A stretch of 64,000 nt of DNA, taken from Protonemura montana. Lineage: Eukaryota; Arthropoda; Insecta; Plecoptera; Nemouridae. Numbering within the stretch: the first letter of the stretch is position 1; the number at the start of each line of letters is the position of its first letter. Shown piece by piece: positions 1 to 12,462 of the stretch. Where the stretch lies: assembly GCA_947568835.1 (NCBI GenBank), contig OX387610.1, forward strand, positions 12,381,001-12,445,000. The letters are read 5' to 3'. The position numbers were made by a program, and so were the translations under genes. The notes beneath the pieces are model-generated. The model was not told where the DNA came from and did not search any database. It was given only the letters and a program-made list of their open reading frames with translations.

Positions 1-302
1 CGAAAGGTATCTCAAATAATGACTTGCATCCATGAAATTTGCTTTACTTTGGATGAATTTTCCGTAGATCCTTCAATTTAAAATAGAAACTGTGGTTTGC
101 CTTGTGATTTTATTTCAATCTGCTGATGGACAGATGACCAGACAGATGCAAGCAATCTGTCTGCTGTGTTAAGTATTGCTACCAGAGGACTGGTGAAGTA
201 CTCAATTTGTGATTATCTCGTTGTGCTATGCTACTATGTAAACCTGGAACACCGCCGATCATTACCTTGCCGTGCAACTCTAACCTCAATCTGCCTCAAC
301 AG
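1..302 (+). other. Intron upstream of the first visible BAG3 exon
   Basis: AT-rich sequence with no convincing coding potential. It ends in a pyrimidine-rich stretch and AG at 301-302, directly before the first BAG3-like exon, so it is read as the 3' part of an intron. The 5' part of the gene lies left of the window. Confidence 0.6.
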
Positions 303-1347
303 CCGACTGCCTCGTGTTCCGAGCCGGGACCTAAGCCTGCCGCCGTGAGACACATCCCAATCTTCGTCGAAGGACGCGACGAACCTGTCGTCCCTAGGGA
401 ACAGTCGATTCCCGCACAGGAGCCTGCACATAGGCAACCAGTTCCACACCAGGAACCTCACATCGGGAGGTCGTTCAACTCGAGTCCACAGCCGTTCCGT
501 CCCAATGCTAGCGGTAAGCGACTGGCTTGTCTGTAGATGGATTTTATTTTGTATTGGTCGTCACTTCTTAAAAAAGATTAAAATTTTTACACAGGTGTAA
601 CAGTGCTTGAACATTATAAATATAATTTAGTTAATGAAAAAGAATGGCCTCTTCGTTAACTGAAAAGAGCATGGTCATTGATGTCCCTTTAAACCTAATG
701 TTTCTGAGAGTGAAAGCCTAGCATTTCTATAACCCCCACTGACATTGCCTGGGTTCTTTAGCAGCTCCACCACCACAAGCACCGCCCCCGCAAGCTCCAC
801 CCCAGCAAGCTCCGCCCCCACAGGCTCCGCCCCCAGCAAGTGCGCCCAGCCCCGCACTCGACGGCGTAGCCCGCGTTGCCGTGGTTTCGGCCGCCGTGGC
901 CGAACTGCGGCAGCGAGTGGCCGACTATGGTGGCTCCGAATCTCGTTCCGACAAGGCGTACCTGTTGCTGGACGAGCTGCTGACTCGTCGTCTGCTGGAG
1001 CTCGACGACATCGAACCGGCGGGAAGGGAAGACGTGCGGAGCGCTCGGAAGCAGGCCATTCGAGACGTACAGGTAGGCACTCAATTATAATGCAAACATA
1101 GCCGATGGTCTGTCCTATGTTGAAAGTGCAAACACAGACCTAGCCACACAGATGGTCCGTCCTATGTTGAAAGTGCAAACACAGACCTAGCCACACAGAT
1201 GGTTTGACTATGTTGTCATATTTTCAGGAATGCATCTCACAGCTGGAGGCCAAGGTGCCACAGCCCCCCGCTGACTGCCTGCCGATTGCGGCCGACCAAT
1301 CAGAAGCTGCCGACCAGGTGCCCGTCAGCAACGCTCCTGGCAGCTAG
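303..1347 (+). CDS. BAG3: BAG3/starvin-like co-chaperone, C-terminal half (partial)
   Basis: Three exons are visible: 303-513, 762-1072 and 1228-1347 (stop TAG 1345-1347), with phases 1 and 0 and GT-AG borders. The first encodes RHIPIFVEGRDEP, an IPV/IPI-type motif that in BAG3 binds small heat-shock proteins. The second opens with a proline/alanine/glutamine tract (APPPQ repeats, PxxP) and runs into a BAG domain, with LLLDELLTRRLLELDDIEP and GREDVRSARKQAIRDVQ matching the BAG3 pattern in which the last two helices bind the Hsp70 ATPase domain. The last exon gives a short acidic tail. BAG proteins are nucleotide-exchange factors for Hsp70 and act in chaperone-assisted autophagy. Start and any WW domain lie off the left edge. 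The acceptor at 760-764 is an NAGNAG type, so one codon may vary. Assignment to the BAG3 class rests on IPV plus proline-rich plus BAG order. Confidence 0.86.
1104..1220 (+). repeat. 47-bp tandem repeat, about 2.3 copies, in BAG3 intron
   Basis: The words GATGG and TCCTATGTTGAAAGTGC recur at 47-bp spacing (GATGG at 1104, 1151, 1198). The repeat occupies most of the 155-bp intron between the last two BAG3 exons. Confidence 0.85.
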
Positions 1348-3640
1348 TGAATGCCCGTCGATGCCCGCTCGGAGAAAGAAAAGCCGCGTCGTTGCTTCAG
1401 TTTCAGTTGACGACGGCTGTCATTTGATTGCTGCCTTGCATTCGGTGCTGGTTTACAGAGTGTCCACAGCCTTCCAGATTAACTTTCTTGGCTCTTTGAT
1501 TTTGTTGAAAAGAAATCAGGAAGGCTGTGTGATGGCTGAGTTTTCTTTGATTTCTGATACTTGACAGCGATTGCATCTCAAAACTTATTGTGTTTGACTC
1601 GCAGCATTCTTCCAATAAAATCTACCACAGGGATTGTGTATACAGTATGTGCACTGGATGCTTGCCTTAGCTTGCAAGATGATTCAGTGGATGCAATGGA
1701 TCTTGGAATGTGTTCTTGGAATGTTGCTTGCAAGCCCAAAGCAGCTGCCAGTTGCCGGGCAGTAAAGGAGAGCTCTCGCTTGGCCTTTATACTTGGCCTT
1801 GTATCATGTGGAAAGCAGCGCCACTTGGCCTTTGCCTCCGAGTCACCCGGAATGGGTTCACGTTTTGTCTGTTGGGTTAAATCTTGCTGTGCGGACGGGA
1901 AACTGTTCAATCATTGTAAGGTTCAACTGTCGTGGGTCTGATTGTGGAGTTTGAATCGCCTTTGGCAGAGAATTGAGGCAGCTAAGTCGAAGTCTAGAAG
2001 CAAATGTTGCTAACTGACGGAATCTGACGTCGATTGCCTTGATTAAAGCTCTGTGGGGGCGAAAAAGGTGTGTCTACCTAAAGGTTAATGTTACAGAATG
2101 TGTAGATAAATTAGTACGCAAAGGATATTGATTTTAGTACATAACCGAGAGGAAATGGGGGAGAAGTTAGACATCTCTTTTTACCGTACTTTAATTTTTC
2201 ATGAAGATTTTGTTTGTTACTTTAGCTACCCAATTAAGTTGTGTAAGATTTCTTGACCTCCTGCTGACTTGAGGCTTATTTAATTTATCCGCCAAAAAAA
2301 ACAGTGCAAGCGGCTGTCGAATCAAGTTCCGACTTATGCACGCAGTATTCTTAAACCCCAGAGCTGAAAGAATAACTTAAGATGAAATGTCACCTCCTCT
2401 CATTCGTGGTTGGAATCTGACAGTGTATTTATTTTCACCATCAGCTGTTATTGACATGTGATGCCAAAAGGATTCTGTTGGCTTTACTGATTTGCACACT
2501 GTAGGCATCACATGTTATTTTCTCCTTTACCTATATAGTTGTGATTATTGCATAGATTTATATATATATAATATTAAAAACTCCATTCACCTGTTCATTT
2601 CTGCTAGACTGCTTTAGTGATAGGTAGGTACATATCGTCGTATTTATTGACTGTGTAAATCACACCAAAGCCGTAGGCCGGCCAAAATAGAACTGCCGAC
2701 GAAAGAAAAGCTGTTGCATTTTTTACACCTGTCCTCGAGTCCAGCTCTCCTGGCCATGTCCCATTTTCTTCTCCTAAAAATCCTGCTCAGCCAGAGACCC
2801 AGAATCATTGGCATATGGCAGGTGTCTGTTAAGTTTCAGCTAACAAAGCAACACTGCCTCTACGGTCTGTGAAAGTCACAAAGCTTTGCAAAAAATGTCT
2901 GCAAGTCAAGAGAACTTTGACTCTGGTATTAATAACATTTTAAGACTCATTAAAAATAATAATAATATAGATGGTGAAGTGGTTCGGAGCCGTGGGTGAA
3001 TGTTGTGGTGATGAGTAACAGACTTGCTCTGTTGAGATTGACTCGTGAGCCTAAAAAGGACCTAAAAACTAAAAATTCAACGTTTCACCTCCAGGTTCTG
3101 GACTGTCATCTTCAGGCTCTCTTGTTGGAAGTTGCAGGAAGTTGAGTTGTTGAAGGTCTCTCGGCAGTTGTAAGAAACGACAGCATCTAGGAATTTATTC
3201 TTAGAAGTGTTTGTTTAGTATTTCCTGCATTATGACTTTTGGAGAATTGCCCAAAAATACTTGAAAATGTCTTGCGTCCACTAAAGATACCAAAATACTA
3301 AAAAAATTTATCTCAGATACAAATCTCAAGATACTTTTTGTATCCTGAGATCCAAATCTCTGATGCTGCTCATCCCTGATTAGAATAGTTAGAGCTATTT
3401 TATTATTAGCATATCACTGATAGTACATATTATATAGTTAATCACGCATAGGCTGCCAATAACCGTTGATCATAAATAGGATTTATATGTCACAATAAAT
3501 ATTTTAGAAAATTATCATCGCCTTCCCATCAGTAAACAAACTTTTTCTTTTCGACTTACTAAAATCTTCAAACTTGCAATTCTACATCATAGCCTACCGC
3601 CTTTTATTTAAATGTTATCGTAGGTTTTATCGTAGGGCTT
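1348..3640 (+). other. BAG3 3'UTR and intergenic sequence
   Basis: An AATAAA poly(A) signal stands near 1613, 270 bp past the BAG3 stop, so the 3'UTR may end there. Beyond it I see only AT-rich sequence with microsatellite-like TA runs near 2560 and no supported gene. The stretch 2970-3040 shares a tRNA-A-box-like segment (GAAGTGGTTCGGAGC) with 37160-37225, suggesting a dispersed repeat. Confidence 0.5.
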
Positions 3641-3654
3641 TATCGCATCGTATA

Positions 3655-3895
3655 TTTATCGTAGGGCTTTTTAATATCGTTACGTGTAAATAATCGTTGA
3701 GGTAAACATTGATGGAGATTTTTTGAGCATGAAAAGTCTCAAAAGCGAGTTAACATACGAGAAATATCGAAATTAAAATTCATACAACAGTGGCTCCACT
3801 TAACGTGATGTTCCGGTACTCTGCATTTTTGTCAGTAAGGTACCTAGTCATTTTTCACGCAGAGACTGTAACATTGACGTTCGTTGTTTGATAAG
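3655..3895. repeat. Truncated copy of the fold-back MITE (one arm)
   Basis: Matches the centre and right arm of the complete elements at 32011-32429 and 41944-42343: TCGTTGAGGTAAACATTGAT, CGAGAAATATCGAAATTAAA, TGTTCCGGTACTCTGCATTT and the GCAGAGACTGTAACATTGAC segment. The outer terminus (ACACTCAACG) is missing. Confidence 0.85.
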
Positions 3896-3939
3896 GCGAA
3901 TGGCCACCTAAACGAGGCAGTTATTTTCTATAAATAATG

Positions 3940-4125
3940 GAATACGAGAGTATAACCAACTACCAATACTAATAAAAAGGGCTGAAAATGTTAAAGAATT
4001 TAGAGCAAAATTTATTAAAATGTGTAATGAAAATTATAGAGTATGAGACTTATATATTGACAATGTAAATAGCTGAACCAAGCTAATAAAGACATTAAAT
4101 AAAATAAATAAATAAATAAATAGCA
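3940..4125 (+). mobile_element. LINE 3'-end fragment with (AAAT)n tail
   Basis: One frame reads YNQLPILIKRAENVKEF followed by KFIKM, the decayed form of the WNSLP...F..LK ending typical of non-LTR retrotransposon reverse-transcriptase ORFs. It is followed by a short 3'UTR and AAAT tandem repeats, the usual tail. No reverse-transcriptase core remains. Confidence 0.55.
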
Positions 4126-4489
4126 AAATAACGGTCATTACGTACCCCATCTATTATCTAATCGCATACCTGTCCTTTGTGTAGTAAAAATTCGCTTGAA
4201 AAAATGTGACCCTCTGTGGAGAGAGGTATGCCAATATGTCAAAAGTGATTGAAAACGGTCAAAGTTATTTTAAGCTTAATTCGTCACTTGATCATCATCA
4301 GTGTACAGGATTTTAGCTCGTCGAAAGATAATATCACGATGTAATCCTCGTGATTACTCTCATTTCACAACCACCTCCATGCAATCATAGATTGCATCTT
4401 TGTTGAGCCTGTACACCGGCCAAATTCCTGAACACAATGGCTAGCTACCCTTAACTTCATTAGCATAGGAATCCACCCTTGCCCTTCTA

Positions 4490-4730
4490 GAGCACCATGT
4501 TTATAATGAAGACCAGAGTGCAACATGTGATCTCTTGTCTTAACTGCAATAGCATATAAATCACCACGGTCAACAGCCACCCTTGCCTTTCTAGAATACC
4601 ACCTTTATCATGAAGACCAGAGTGCAACATGTGATCTCTTGTTAACTTAAGAAGGTCCACTTTTATCGTGAAGACCAGAGTGCACTATGTGATCTCTTAT
4701 TAACTTAAGAAGAGTGGTTTTCCAGATATC
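4490..4730 (+). repeat. Three imperfect tandem copies of a 60-100 bp unit
   Basis: The core TGAAGACCAGAGTGCAACAT followed by GTGATCTCTTGT occurs three times (near 4515, 4610 and 4670), with CACCCTTGCC-TTCTAGA before the first two. It lies just upstream of the candidate Maf promoter. Confidence 0.8.
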
Positions 4731-4786
4731 CGCATTCCAACATATGTGTTCCCACCCTTGGTCGACTGCAGCCGAACACTTGCCAG

Positions 4787-4815
4787 TATATATAGTCCAG
4801 TTTTTGAAAGCAGTA
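4787..4815 (+). promoter_or_regulatory. Candidate TATA promoter for the small Maf gene
   Basis: TATATATAG at 4787-4795 is followed 25 bp on by an arthropod-type initiator-like CAGT (4811-4814), and more CAGT words follow at 4830-4845. The spacing is slightly short for a classical TATA box. Support comes from the canonical donor CTG|GTGAGT at 5032/5033, which would end a non-coding first exon. Confidence 0.4.
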
Positions 4816-5032
4816 AAAAAGAGAGTAGCCAGTACTAAGCCAGTAAGAACACCTCCACGTCAGTCGTCGTCAAAAAGTAACATCTTGTAAAATCACGTTT
4901 AGACTTGTAATTCTGATTGATAGAAATACACAGAAACTTATTCAATTTGCCAATTTCCCAACAAGTCTAGTTTTCAACTAAAGTCTGATTTTAAACTGAG
5001 CAAGTGTGACGCTGCAAGAATCCATTCCCCTG
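4812..5032 (+). other. Putative 5'UTR exon of the small Maf gene
   Basis: Lies between a TATA/initiator candidate and a strong GTGAGT donor, with no long reading frame. It would splice to the acceptor at 6911-6913 in front of the coding exon that begins at ATG 6965. This is inference from signals only; no transcript is available. Confidence 0.35.
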
Positions 5033-6913
5033 GTGAGTTACTTTATAATAATATATACTTGTAAAATCTCATGCATAAACTTAAACTCAGTGATTGTTCG
5101 TAACCACTTTTATACCTCTTTTCAATTCTTTACCACTGTATCATTTACTAAACTTATCATCTGTTCCAATTTTTCATCACCTATGTTTCGAAATAAAATC
5201 CATTTATAAATTCCACGTAACGTTTGTAATTCACTGTAAAAATCGGTACCGCCCGTCGAACCCTCGTATTGCTTTCCTCCGAACTTTCGGTTTTCATTGA
5301 AATATCAAAAGGGAAAACCCATGATAATAACACAAAGAAAGCCAAACGAAATGTGTAAACTGTGTTTAATTTCATGTGGCGGGGGTTGTCGGTAAGTGGC
5401 TGTCTCTTCTGCAGTATTCACTTTGAACTCGATATCCCAAATAGAGATTGCGAAAATTGGTTGAAAACAACTGAAATGGTTTTGATTTAAACATTATCTG
5501 TTAGTTTTATCCAACGTGACATTTATACGGCGATCTACTGAAGTTTCAAAAGAGAGTTTTTGCTAAAACTGTCTGTCAAGAAAAAATTTAGAAACATTCA
5601 AACAAGATCACACAAGTAAATACCAGCAAAATCGTACTTACTAGCATTTAAATGAAAAGGCACGTACACAAAAGTCAGACATATTTCAGACCGATCTTTC
5701 ACACTTGTCCTTGCCGTACCAATGCAGTTCGAATCCTAGGTATCAATTAAGCGTAGATGAAGGATTCAACTTGAGACGGACATGTTAATTTTTCAATTGT
5801 TTCTTCTGAAACTGCAGATATTCATATCTATCCAGATTATAGGATGGAGAGGCACGAGAGTGTCTAGCAATTCATCATCATGCGATTCTATTTAATAAGG
5901 CAAAAAGGTGATGTTTATACTGATTTATAATATTATCTATCAAATATAACTTCTGTTGCTGCTTTTGTGTAAACCTTACTACTAAGGATTCATTGATAAC
6001 TTGTAAAATTATTTCAGTAAATAAACATCTGCGATAGGTCGATGACTTTTCCTCTACACACGTAAAGGTAAATGCAAAACAGCTGTTCTGGCATAAGGGA
6101 TGGTAGAATCGTTGAGCAGAATTTAAAATGACAACGCCGTGTTGCAACGCAGTTATTTGTGCACGCATGTGGTGTGCGTTGCATTCAAGGGACAGCAGTG
6201 TATAAACCAAGAAATCGCATTTGTGTTGGGTATTGGATGCCGTTTAATCCCTTTAGAAAATCTGGCCCAAATGTTCCTTTCACCTGAAGGTAAAAGTTGT
6301 TCATGTCATTTTATAACATTTTTGAGTTGTGCCAGGTTTTTATTTGTTAGTTACAGCCGGTTTAGTAACTCATGTAGGTACTGAAGAAATCGTATTGGTG
6401 TTGGGTATTGGATGCCGTTTACCCCTTCAGAAAATCTTGGTCAAATTACCATTTTTTTCTGAGGGTGCCTCTGTTTGTTTTTATCATTTTGGCAGATTTT
6501 TGAGTTGGGCTAGGTTTTCGTTTGGTAGTTACTGCCGGTTTAGTAACTGATGGTAGCTAGATATCCTATCATGGAAGCTTTTCAACCCATAGAAAATTCG
6601 GGCACAAAATTTCCTTCTACCTCAAGGTACCTCTTTATGTTTTTATCATTTTACAAGATTTTTGAGTTTGACAGGATTTTATTCTGGTAGTTACAGTCGA
6701 TTTAATATGCCGTTTAGCATGTTCAACTGTTCAAATAAATAAATAAATAAATAAATAAAATTCTTGATTGTAGCCTCTTCAAGGGTATTATAATACCCGC
6801 CATGCTTGGTCGAACGGGAACCCAACATGTCAAGATGGCGGCCTCCGAACGATCTGTTGGATGCAACTGCTTTTTATCCAGAATGACTCAGCAAATATTT
6901 GTCACTATTTCAG
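5033..6913 (+). other. Putative intron 1 of small Maf
   Basis: Mostly AT-rich sequence. The only clear structure is the repeat at 6195-6765. No supported coding exon on either strand. Confidence 0.4.
6195..6765 (+). repeat. Three diverged tandem copies of a ~175-bp unit ending in (AAAT)n
   Basis: TGTTGGGTATTGGATGCCGT occurs in copies 1 and 2 (near 6224 and 6399). TTTTGAGTT with a following G/T-rich TTAGTTACAG-CGGTTTA block occurs in all three. The series ends in an AAAT microsatellite (about 6735-6760). Confidence 0.8.
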
Positions 6914-6964
6914 GCTGCAGTCTCATCCGTTCCCACTGTTTGTGAATTCGATTTTTGTTCCGTT

Positions 6965-9900
6965 ATGCCTTCAGACGGACGAAAAGGAGATCGAAAAGGC
7001 AGTTTAATCCATGTAAGCACCTGTCAGACGTCACTCTTTGAGGTTCTGTTTGCATGCAATTTCTCACTATGAAATTCGTCATTGACGTTCGACATGTACC
7101 ACAATTAATGGTAGCTATCCTAAATGACCCTCAAATTCAAGTTGCAACACTGTCGTGTTTTGACAGGAACCGTTGTCGCCAAGTCCCGTGATCGACATCA
7201 GCGACGATGAGTTGGTTTCAATCTCTGTGCGCGACCTGAATCGGCAGTTGAAACTACGAGGTCTTACCCGTGATGAAATTGTACGGATGAAACAACGTCG
7301 CCGAACTCTCAAGAATCGGGGCTATGCAGCCAGGTCAGTCTTGTTACTGGCAAAGACATGCTAGGTTTTTACAGCTGTTTTTTCTACAAACCTAGTTTGG
7401 ATATGAAGAAGATATGGATATGGATTTATTTCATCAAAGGATCTAATCGACTGAGTCAGTCTTTCTGGTTTATATCTCGTCAATTTTTTATCCCGGTCGA
7501 TGAGCTGCATACGAAACGATGTTGGTAGAAACCGCAAGGCTTCATTGATACTGTGGTGATTGTGAACTTGATCAAATCTTCCTAAGATGGTTTTAATGTC
7601 TGAAAATAAAATGGCAAAATCCAAGTGTGTGGAATCCAATTTATGGAAAAATTAATATTTATGAAAAAAGCTATTTACAACTGAGTTCTAAACTTCTAAC
7701 GGAGTTTTATGAATCCAAAAACTATATCAACATTTATATTTCTGGTTGCCTTGCAACTTAAATCAAGTTGTATTTAATTGTGAATTTTGATTTGCTTTCC
7801 TTGAAATCCGATTTTGAATATCAGGGAAAGCCATGTGCTAGCCAGTTGTTCCCAATAATGGAAAAGGGACATTTCAACTCACATACAATACAAGCAATTA
7901 GTATGATTGCTGATCCTAGTTTTTGGTCAGTGAAAATGTTCAATGACTTGCTCTAGTTCAATCAAGACACAAATAACGACCATAAGAACCTGACATATAA
8001 TTATTGGAATGGTAGCTAAGCTAGAAATTGAGCTCTTCCAACCATGGCTTCATCTCCAATTTGGAAACAGCTAAAAAACAAAAATCCCTGCAAGTATTTA
8101 TTAGTGGACGGCAAATGGACAGCAAACAAATACGGCATGAAAACTTGTGTCTTAAATTTGCATCACTTTTACAATCATTAGTAATTATAAAATTTTATTT
8201 GCTCCCCAAAACCCCTTACAAAATCATTGGAAGATGTCGTGAAATTATCGTCGTGAATTAAATTTTTGTCGTGAAATCGACAAAAATTTCTGTTTATGTA
8301 GAGCATTTCTCACTTATTCTTGTTGGTAATTTGGCTCGGACAATGCCGTCCTGCAAGTCTCCTATTGGGTTGTTTAAAGTTGTGACTTTTGTACACGGTT
8401 GATGGTTGTAACAAAATGGCATTCTTTTTGGTGCACTTTTTGGGGCTTGGACATTTTCTTGTAAAAGCATTTAGCCAGACAGTCTTGTAAAGCTAGCCTT
8501 GTAAAGGGGTCATTATCTATTAAAATTAAATTATCCTGTTGCTCCTAAATCATGAATTCAGACATCACTTAAAAATTCCTTCGTCGCTGCAATCCCCTGC
8601 AAAAGTGATCAAAGTTGACATTTTTGAGCTTCGGTGCTTAAAAAAACACATCCCACAAGAATAGCACGGATACATTTTAGACCCCTAGCTTTAGTACATT
8701 GGTCTGCTTGGAAAGAATATTAACTCTCAGTATCGAGTATGTAGATTGGGAAAGTAAAGGGAGAGTACGGAACTTACCAAGCGGGACTGGCAGGCCGCGA
8801 TAGTGGAAATTCTTTGTTTAACGTTTTGGCTGTTGGCTTTATCACTCCAGTGATAAGTTCCGTACTCTCGGTACAGTCATGTACTCTCCATTTACTTTCC
8901 CTATCAACATACTTGTCATCCCACCCCTTTGGCACATTAGTAGAGCCACGATTATATGGTGATGCGCGAAATCGCGAATAGTTCTTATCTCTTGTTATTC
9001 TTACAAATGAGTGCCATTCATTGAATTCCCAACTCAAATATGTAAGAAGCTCATCGCGACAAAACGCGAAATTCACGAAAAATCATCCATAACAACGAAA
9101 TCAACTATTTTCCGCGAAAACATCGCGAAATGAGCCTTTTCCCATCCAATTATCTTAAATTTCAGATAATCGTTTTTTTTTTCATTTTTAGCAAACCATA
9201 TTTCACGGAAAATAAATAAACAAATAAAATAACCCGTTTGTTTTTATGCTAAATTAAGAGATAATGAAGCTATTTCACTGAAATATGTGTATTTTGCGAA
9301 ATAGCCACTTATTTCCATGCAAAATATTTAAAATGTTTATTTTATCTCTCTAAACACACATTTCCATGAATTTGTCATATTCAGGTCTGTTTCTCATCAA
9401 ATGCTGTCAACATTCCTAAGCTTAGGGGGTAGAAGTAGTGGGGCAAAATGTTTGCAGTAGGAAACCATTGCCATTGGTTGGCTGAATCTTCCCCTCCTTG
9501 CCATGTGAGCACCAGCACCACATGCATTCAGTCTATATAGAGATTAGCTGGGATTTCAAATTTCAATCGGGTGTAATAAATCTTTGACTTTTGAGGATCA
9601 AACAAAGCAACTCTTTGTGAGTGATGGATATATTTTGATGTGTGGAATCTGGAACACCAGACTTGTCTGGGAGAAAAAAGACAATCTTGCAAAGTATGTT
9701 GTTAGTACCAGGCAGTGGGTCTAATTCAAATTCTAATGGATATAAAAATCTCAAACTTCTCATTTGCAGTTCTGACTTAGCAAACTATTTGGGCCCCAGT
9801 GAACAGTGTTGATGCAGAGAGGTTTTTTAGGGAAGCTACCATTGAAACTTGTTCAATGTTCAGTTTAACAAGTGGTAGGTGTCGCTCTTAGTGCCATACA

Positions 9901-11614
9901 ATGTATTTCATGGTGGCATTTATGTAAAATATTGATTTGTGCTATTCATTTTTTTCCAAGTCCCTAACAAATACCGATGTTGAGGACCTACACTAAATAT
10001 TTGCTTTATTGTAATTATTATTGATCACTTCTTTATTAAAGATCCCAGTGCTTACCCTAAATCTTCATTCCTTTCGAATGTAGATCGCAAAACCCCTTTT
10101 TTCTATTTAGCTATAAACACTAAAATTCAAATAATTAGCACTAAAGTTTCGATAAAACTAATGCTAAAAACACGTTTTTTCTTTTTTTCGTCACCTATGT
10201 CTGAAATCTGTTATAGACGTGAAATTCTGTACTTTTTCCATAACACCGCCATAACACCGAAATCCAAAAAGCTTACCACGAAATTATCGAAATCATAACA
10301 CCGTAAAATCTTGGCTCTACACATTAGAAATCAACTAATTCTCAATATAATATTCTTAAATCATCCAAAGGAATTAAAATAAAATTTTAATCCTAAGTTT
10401 TGTTTAGAAAGCACAGCACATAAACCAAAGCAAGGTGTCAGCTTTTAATTAAATTTCTATGCTATTTTTAAGTTGATAGAGATGCCATGCACTCCGGCTT
10501 TAATCTGAGATTATATCTCAGAAATTCCAGTACCTGCTGGGCTCACTTTACTTTCTGGGTTTGTACTTTCTATGTGTATCCAAGTTCACACCCAAAAATA
10601 GCTTTTTAAGAGGTTTTAGCTCCCGTATCATTTGGTACTAAGCTGGCTTCGCCGCGTTGTGTCTTATTTTTAACATTTATATTTTAATTTACATTAATAT
10701 TGTTAATATTGTTAACATTTAATATTGTTAACATTTAATATTGTTAACATTTAATATTGTTTGTTGGCCGGGCTTCCAGGCTGCAGGACAAGCATGCTAA
10801 TGATGTTGAAGCACTCAGGAGAGAGTTTAAGGCTAATAATTTAAAGCAACCTACAACCTTTATACTAAGATTTATACTGTGTATACTTACTATTACCACG
10901 CTATTACTATATTCTATTACATTAAATAATATTTATATATTTAGTACTTAATATTATTATTATTGCTCAACACTTGCAACAACACTGCTAAGTCACTATT
11001 TAGCCACCGGAGGCCTACAATATGTACTTGTATCTATTGTATTGTATTGTATTTTATTAGCTGTTCAGTACATTTTTCAGTGTGTATACATTCTTCTTGG
11101 AGGAGGAAAATATTCAGGTGTGTTTTGAATGCATCGCTGCTTTCAATGCATCTAAGTTGTAGTGGAAGGTTATTCATGATTTTCACTCCCAACATTGAGC
11201 AGGTCATCATGCATGATACTAAGCTTATGATGTCCCATCTGCAATTTTCCTTCTCCTCTTGTATCGTGTGAGTTAGTGTCACTTCTTTAAGAAATAAGTC
11301 AGCATTGTCTCTGGCAAACAATGTGACAGCCAGGATGTGCAAACTGGGTAACGTTAATCTGTTCCGAAGTAATAAATAAATAAAACTAAACCAGATTTTG
11401 TGTGCGTTTCAGTTGCCGCATCAAGCGGATAGAGCAGAAGGACGAGCTTGAAACGGAGAAGTCTCAGGAGTACCGCGACATGGAAGCGATGCAGGAGGAA
11501 AACAATCGCATGCGCGAAGAGATCGAAGGTCTGCACAGCAAGTACATAGCCGTCAAGAAGTTTGCAGCTCTCAAGAAGATACCGTTGCCGCACGAGCTCG
11601 AGACCCTCGGATGA
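6965..11614 (+). CDS. maf-S: Small Maf bZIP transcription factor (Maf-S/MafK type)
   Basis: Coding exons 6965-7012, 7167-7333 and 11413-11614 give 138 aa with phases 0 and 2. The start codon is the ATG after acceptor 6911-6913. Residues about 25-48 ([20 protein letters not shown]) form the extended homology region special to Maf proteins. [20 protein letters not shown] is the basic region, followed by a leucine zipper, and the protein ends [11 protein letters not shown], like insect Maf-S. There is no transactivation domain, as expected of small Mafs, which dimerise with CNC factors (Nrf/Cnc, Bach) on antioxidant-response/MARE sites in the nucleus. The exon border inside the basic region (NRGYAA|SCR) is a natural check on splicing. 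Intron 2 is 4.1 kb and transposon-filled. The gene is convergent with TRDMT1. Confidence 0.95.
8941..10319 (+). mobile_element. Non-autonomous hAT-family DNA transposon remnant
   Basis: Ends TAGAGCCACGATTATATGGTG and, inverted, TAGAGCCAAGATTTTACGGTG (18/21 identical). The flanks are an exact 8-bp direct repeat CACATTAG (8933-8940 and 10320-10327), the hAT signature. Near 9792 a decayed frame reads [14 protein letters not shown], matching the dimerisation region at the C-terminus of hAT transposases. The rest of the transposase is not readable, so the copy cannot move itself. It sits in Maf intron 2. Confidence 0.85.
10683..10762 (+). repeat. 17-bp tandem repeat TAATATTGTTAACATTT, about 4 copies
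   Basis: Exact or near-exact repetition of the 17-bp word through this stretch in Maf intron 2. Confidence 0.9.
11035..11345 (-). mobile_element. LINE 3'-end fragment (antisense in Maf intron 2)
   Basis: On the minus strand a frame reads [20 protein letters not shown] followed by [13 protein letters not shown], the characteristic end of a non-LTR retrotransposon ORF2 (WNNLP...FK..L.), then TA-rich 3'UTR. Only this end is present. Confidence 0.7.
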
Positions 11615-11739
11615 ACGCACCTCAAAAACAATCTGTAAGACTCGATTCGAGTCTACGTTTGGCGCCCACGTTTCACCTGGGTGGAAGCGGAATCGGGTGG
11701 TATCATGACTTATAGAATAATATAAGAAAAGCAATTGTT

Positions 11740-11850
11740 GTGAAATTTTATTTAAATTGCAAAGCTTGCAGTGGTCAAGAATATTTTGTTTATTAGGAAC
11801 ACCAATTTTTGAGAGGTTATTAGTGTTCCTAATAATAAAATAGTAATTGT
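11740..11850 (+). mobile_element. 3' part of the tRNA-derived SINE
   Basis: Contains CAATTTTTGAGAGGTTATTA and GTGTTCCTAATAAT, the 3' body shared with SINE copies at 20540-20660 and 23165-23285. TTAGGAACAC and GTGTTCCTAA form a 10-bp inverted pair here. It lies in the Maf 3' region, where AATAAA at about 11833 could act as a poly(A) signal. Confidence 0.6.
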
Positions 11851-12462
11851 TTTTCATTGAATGTGATTACATTGTCGGTGATATTACAATTATCAAATGA
11901 AATACAAACGCATCATTCATTCGTGCGACCCGTTACTGTAGGATGGAACAAGTATTTTGTACAAAAAATTCAGCGCAATAAAAAGGCTAGATATATTTTT
12001 TACACAACTCGTTCTCGTGATATGAACTCGAATTCCCATTGTAAAATTTCCAGATTTCCAATTTGTGGGACGAGACGGTTTTCAAAATCCAGTGGATTAT
12101 AGGCTCGTGTCTTCTCTATATCTTACGATAACACTGGCTCTTAAAAAAAACTGATGTCCTAACTGTATTTTGTCTGGCAAACGAAGTCAAACTGTTCCCA
12201 ACATTTCCTGAGGCACATTGACAACAAACAGCAGTAAAAGCATAAATTTAATTCAATTCAATTTTCTTTATTTTGTGAAATACATATACTCGGTAAGGGA
12301 ATTAATTTAATGTATATAGAGTACAAAAAAGGCGATATTCAATATTTTTTGGCAGGACTGGATCGCTGCCCTATTGATCTTCCATACTTGGTGAAAATTA
12401 TTTTACCACTTGACATAAAAACCTCACGAGGTAAATAGTTATATTTTCTTTCATCTGTCTTA
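11851..12462. other. Convergent intergenic interval between Maf and TRDMT1
   Basis: AT-rich. Near 12250-12285 the plus strand reads AATTCAATTCAATTTTCTTT, the reverse complement of a LINE-like tail, and includes AATAAA on the minus strand (12268-12273) that could serve TRDMT1. No supported gene. Confidence 0.4.

Noticed and set aside
5878..6210. 110-aa minus-strand open frame
   Set aside because: No recognisable domain, and it overlaps the tandem repeat start in Maf intron 1.
7361..7639. 92-aa minus-strand open frame
   Set aside because: Weak resemblance to a retroelement end only; no diagnostic motif, so not called.
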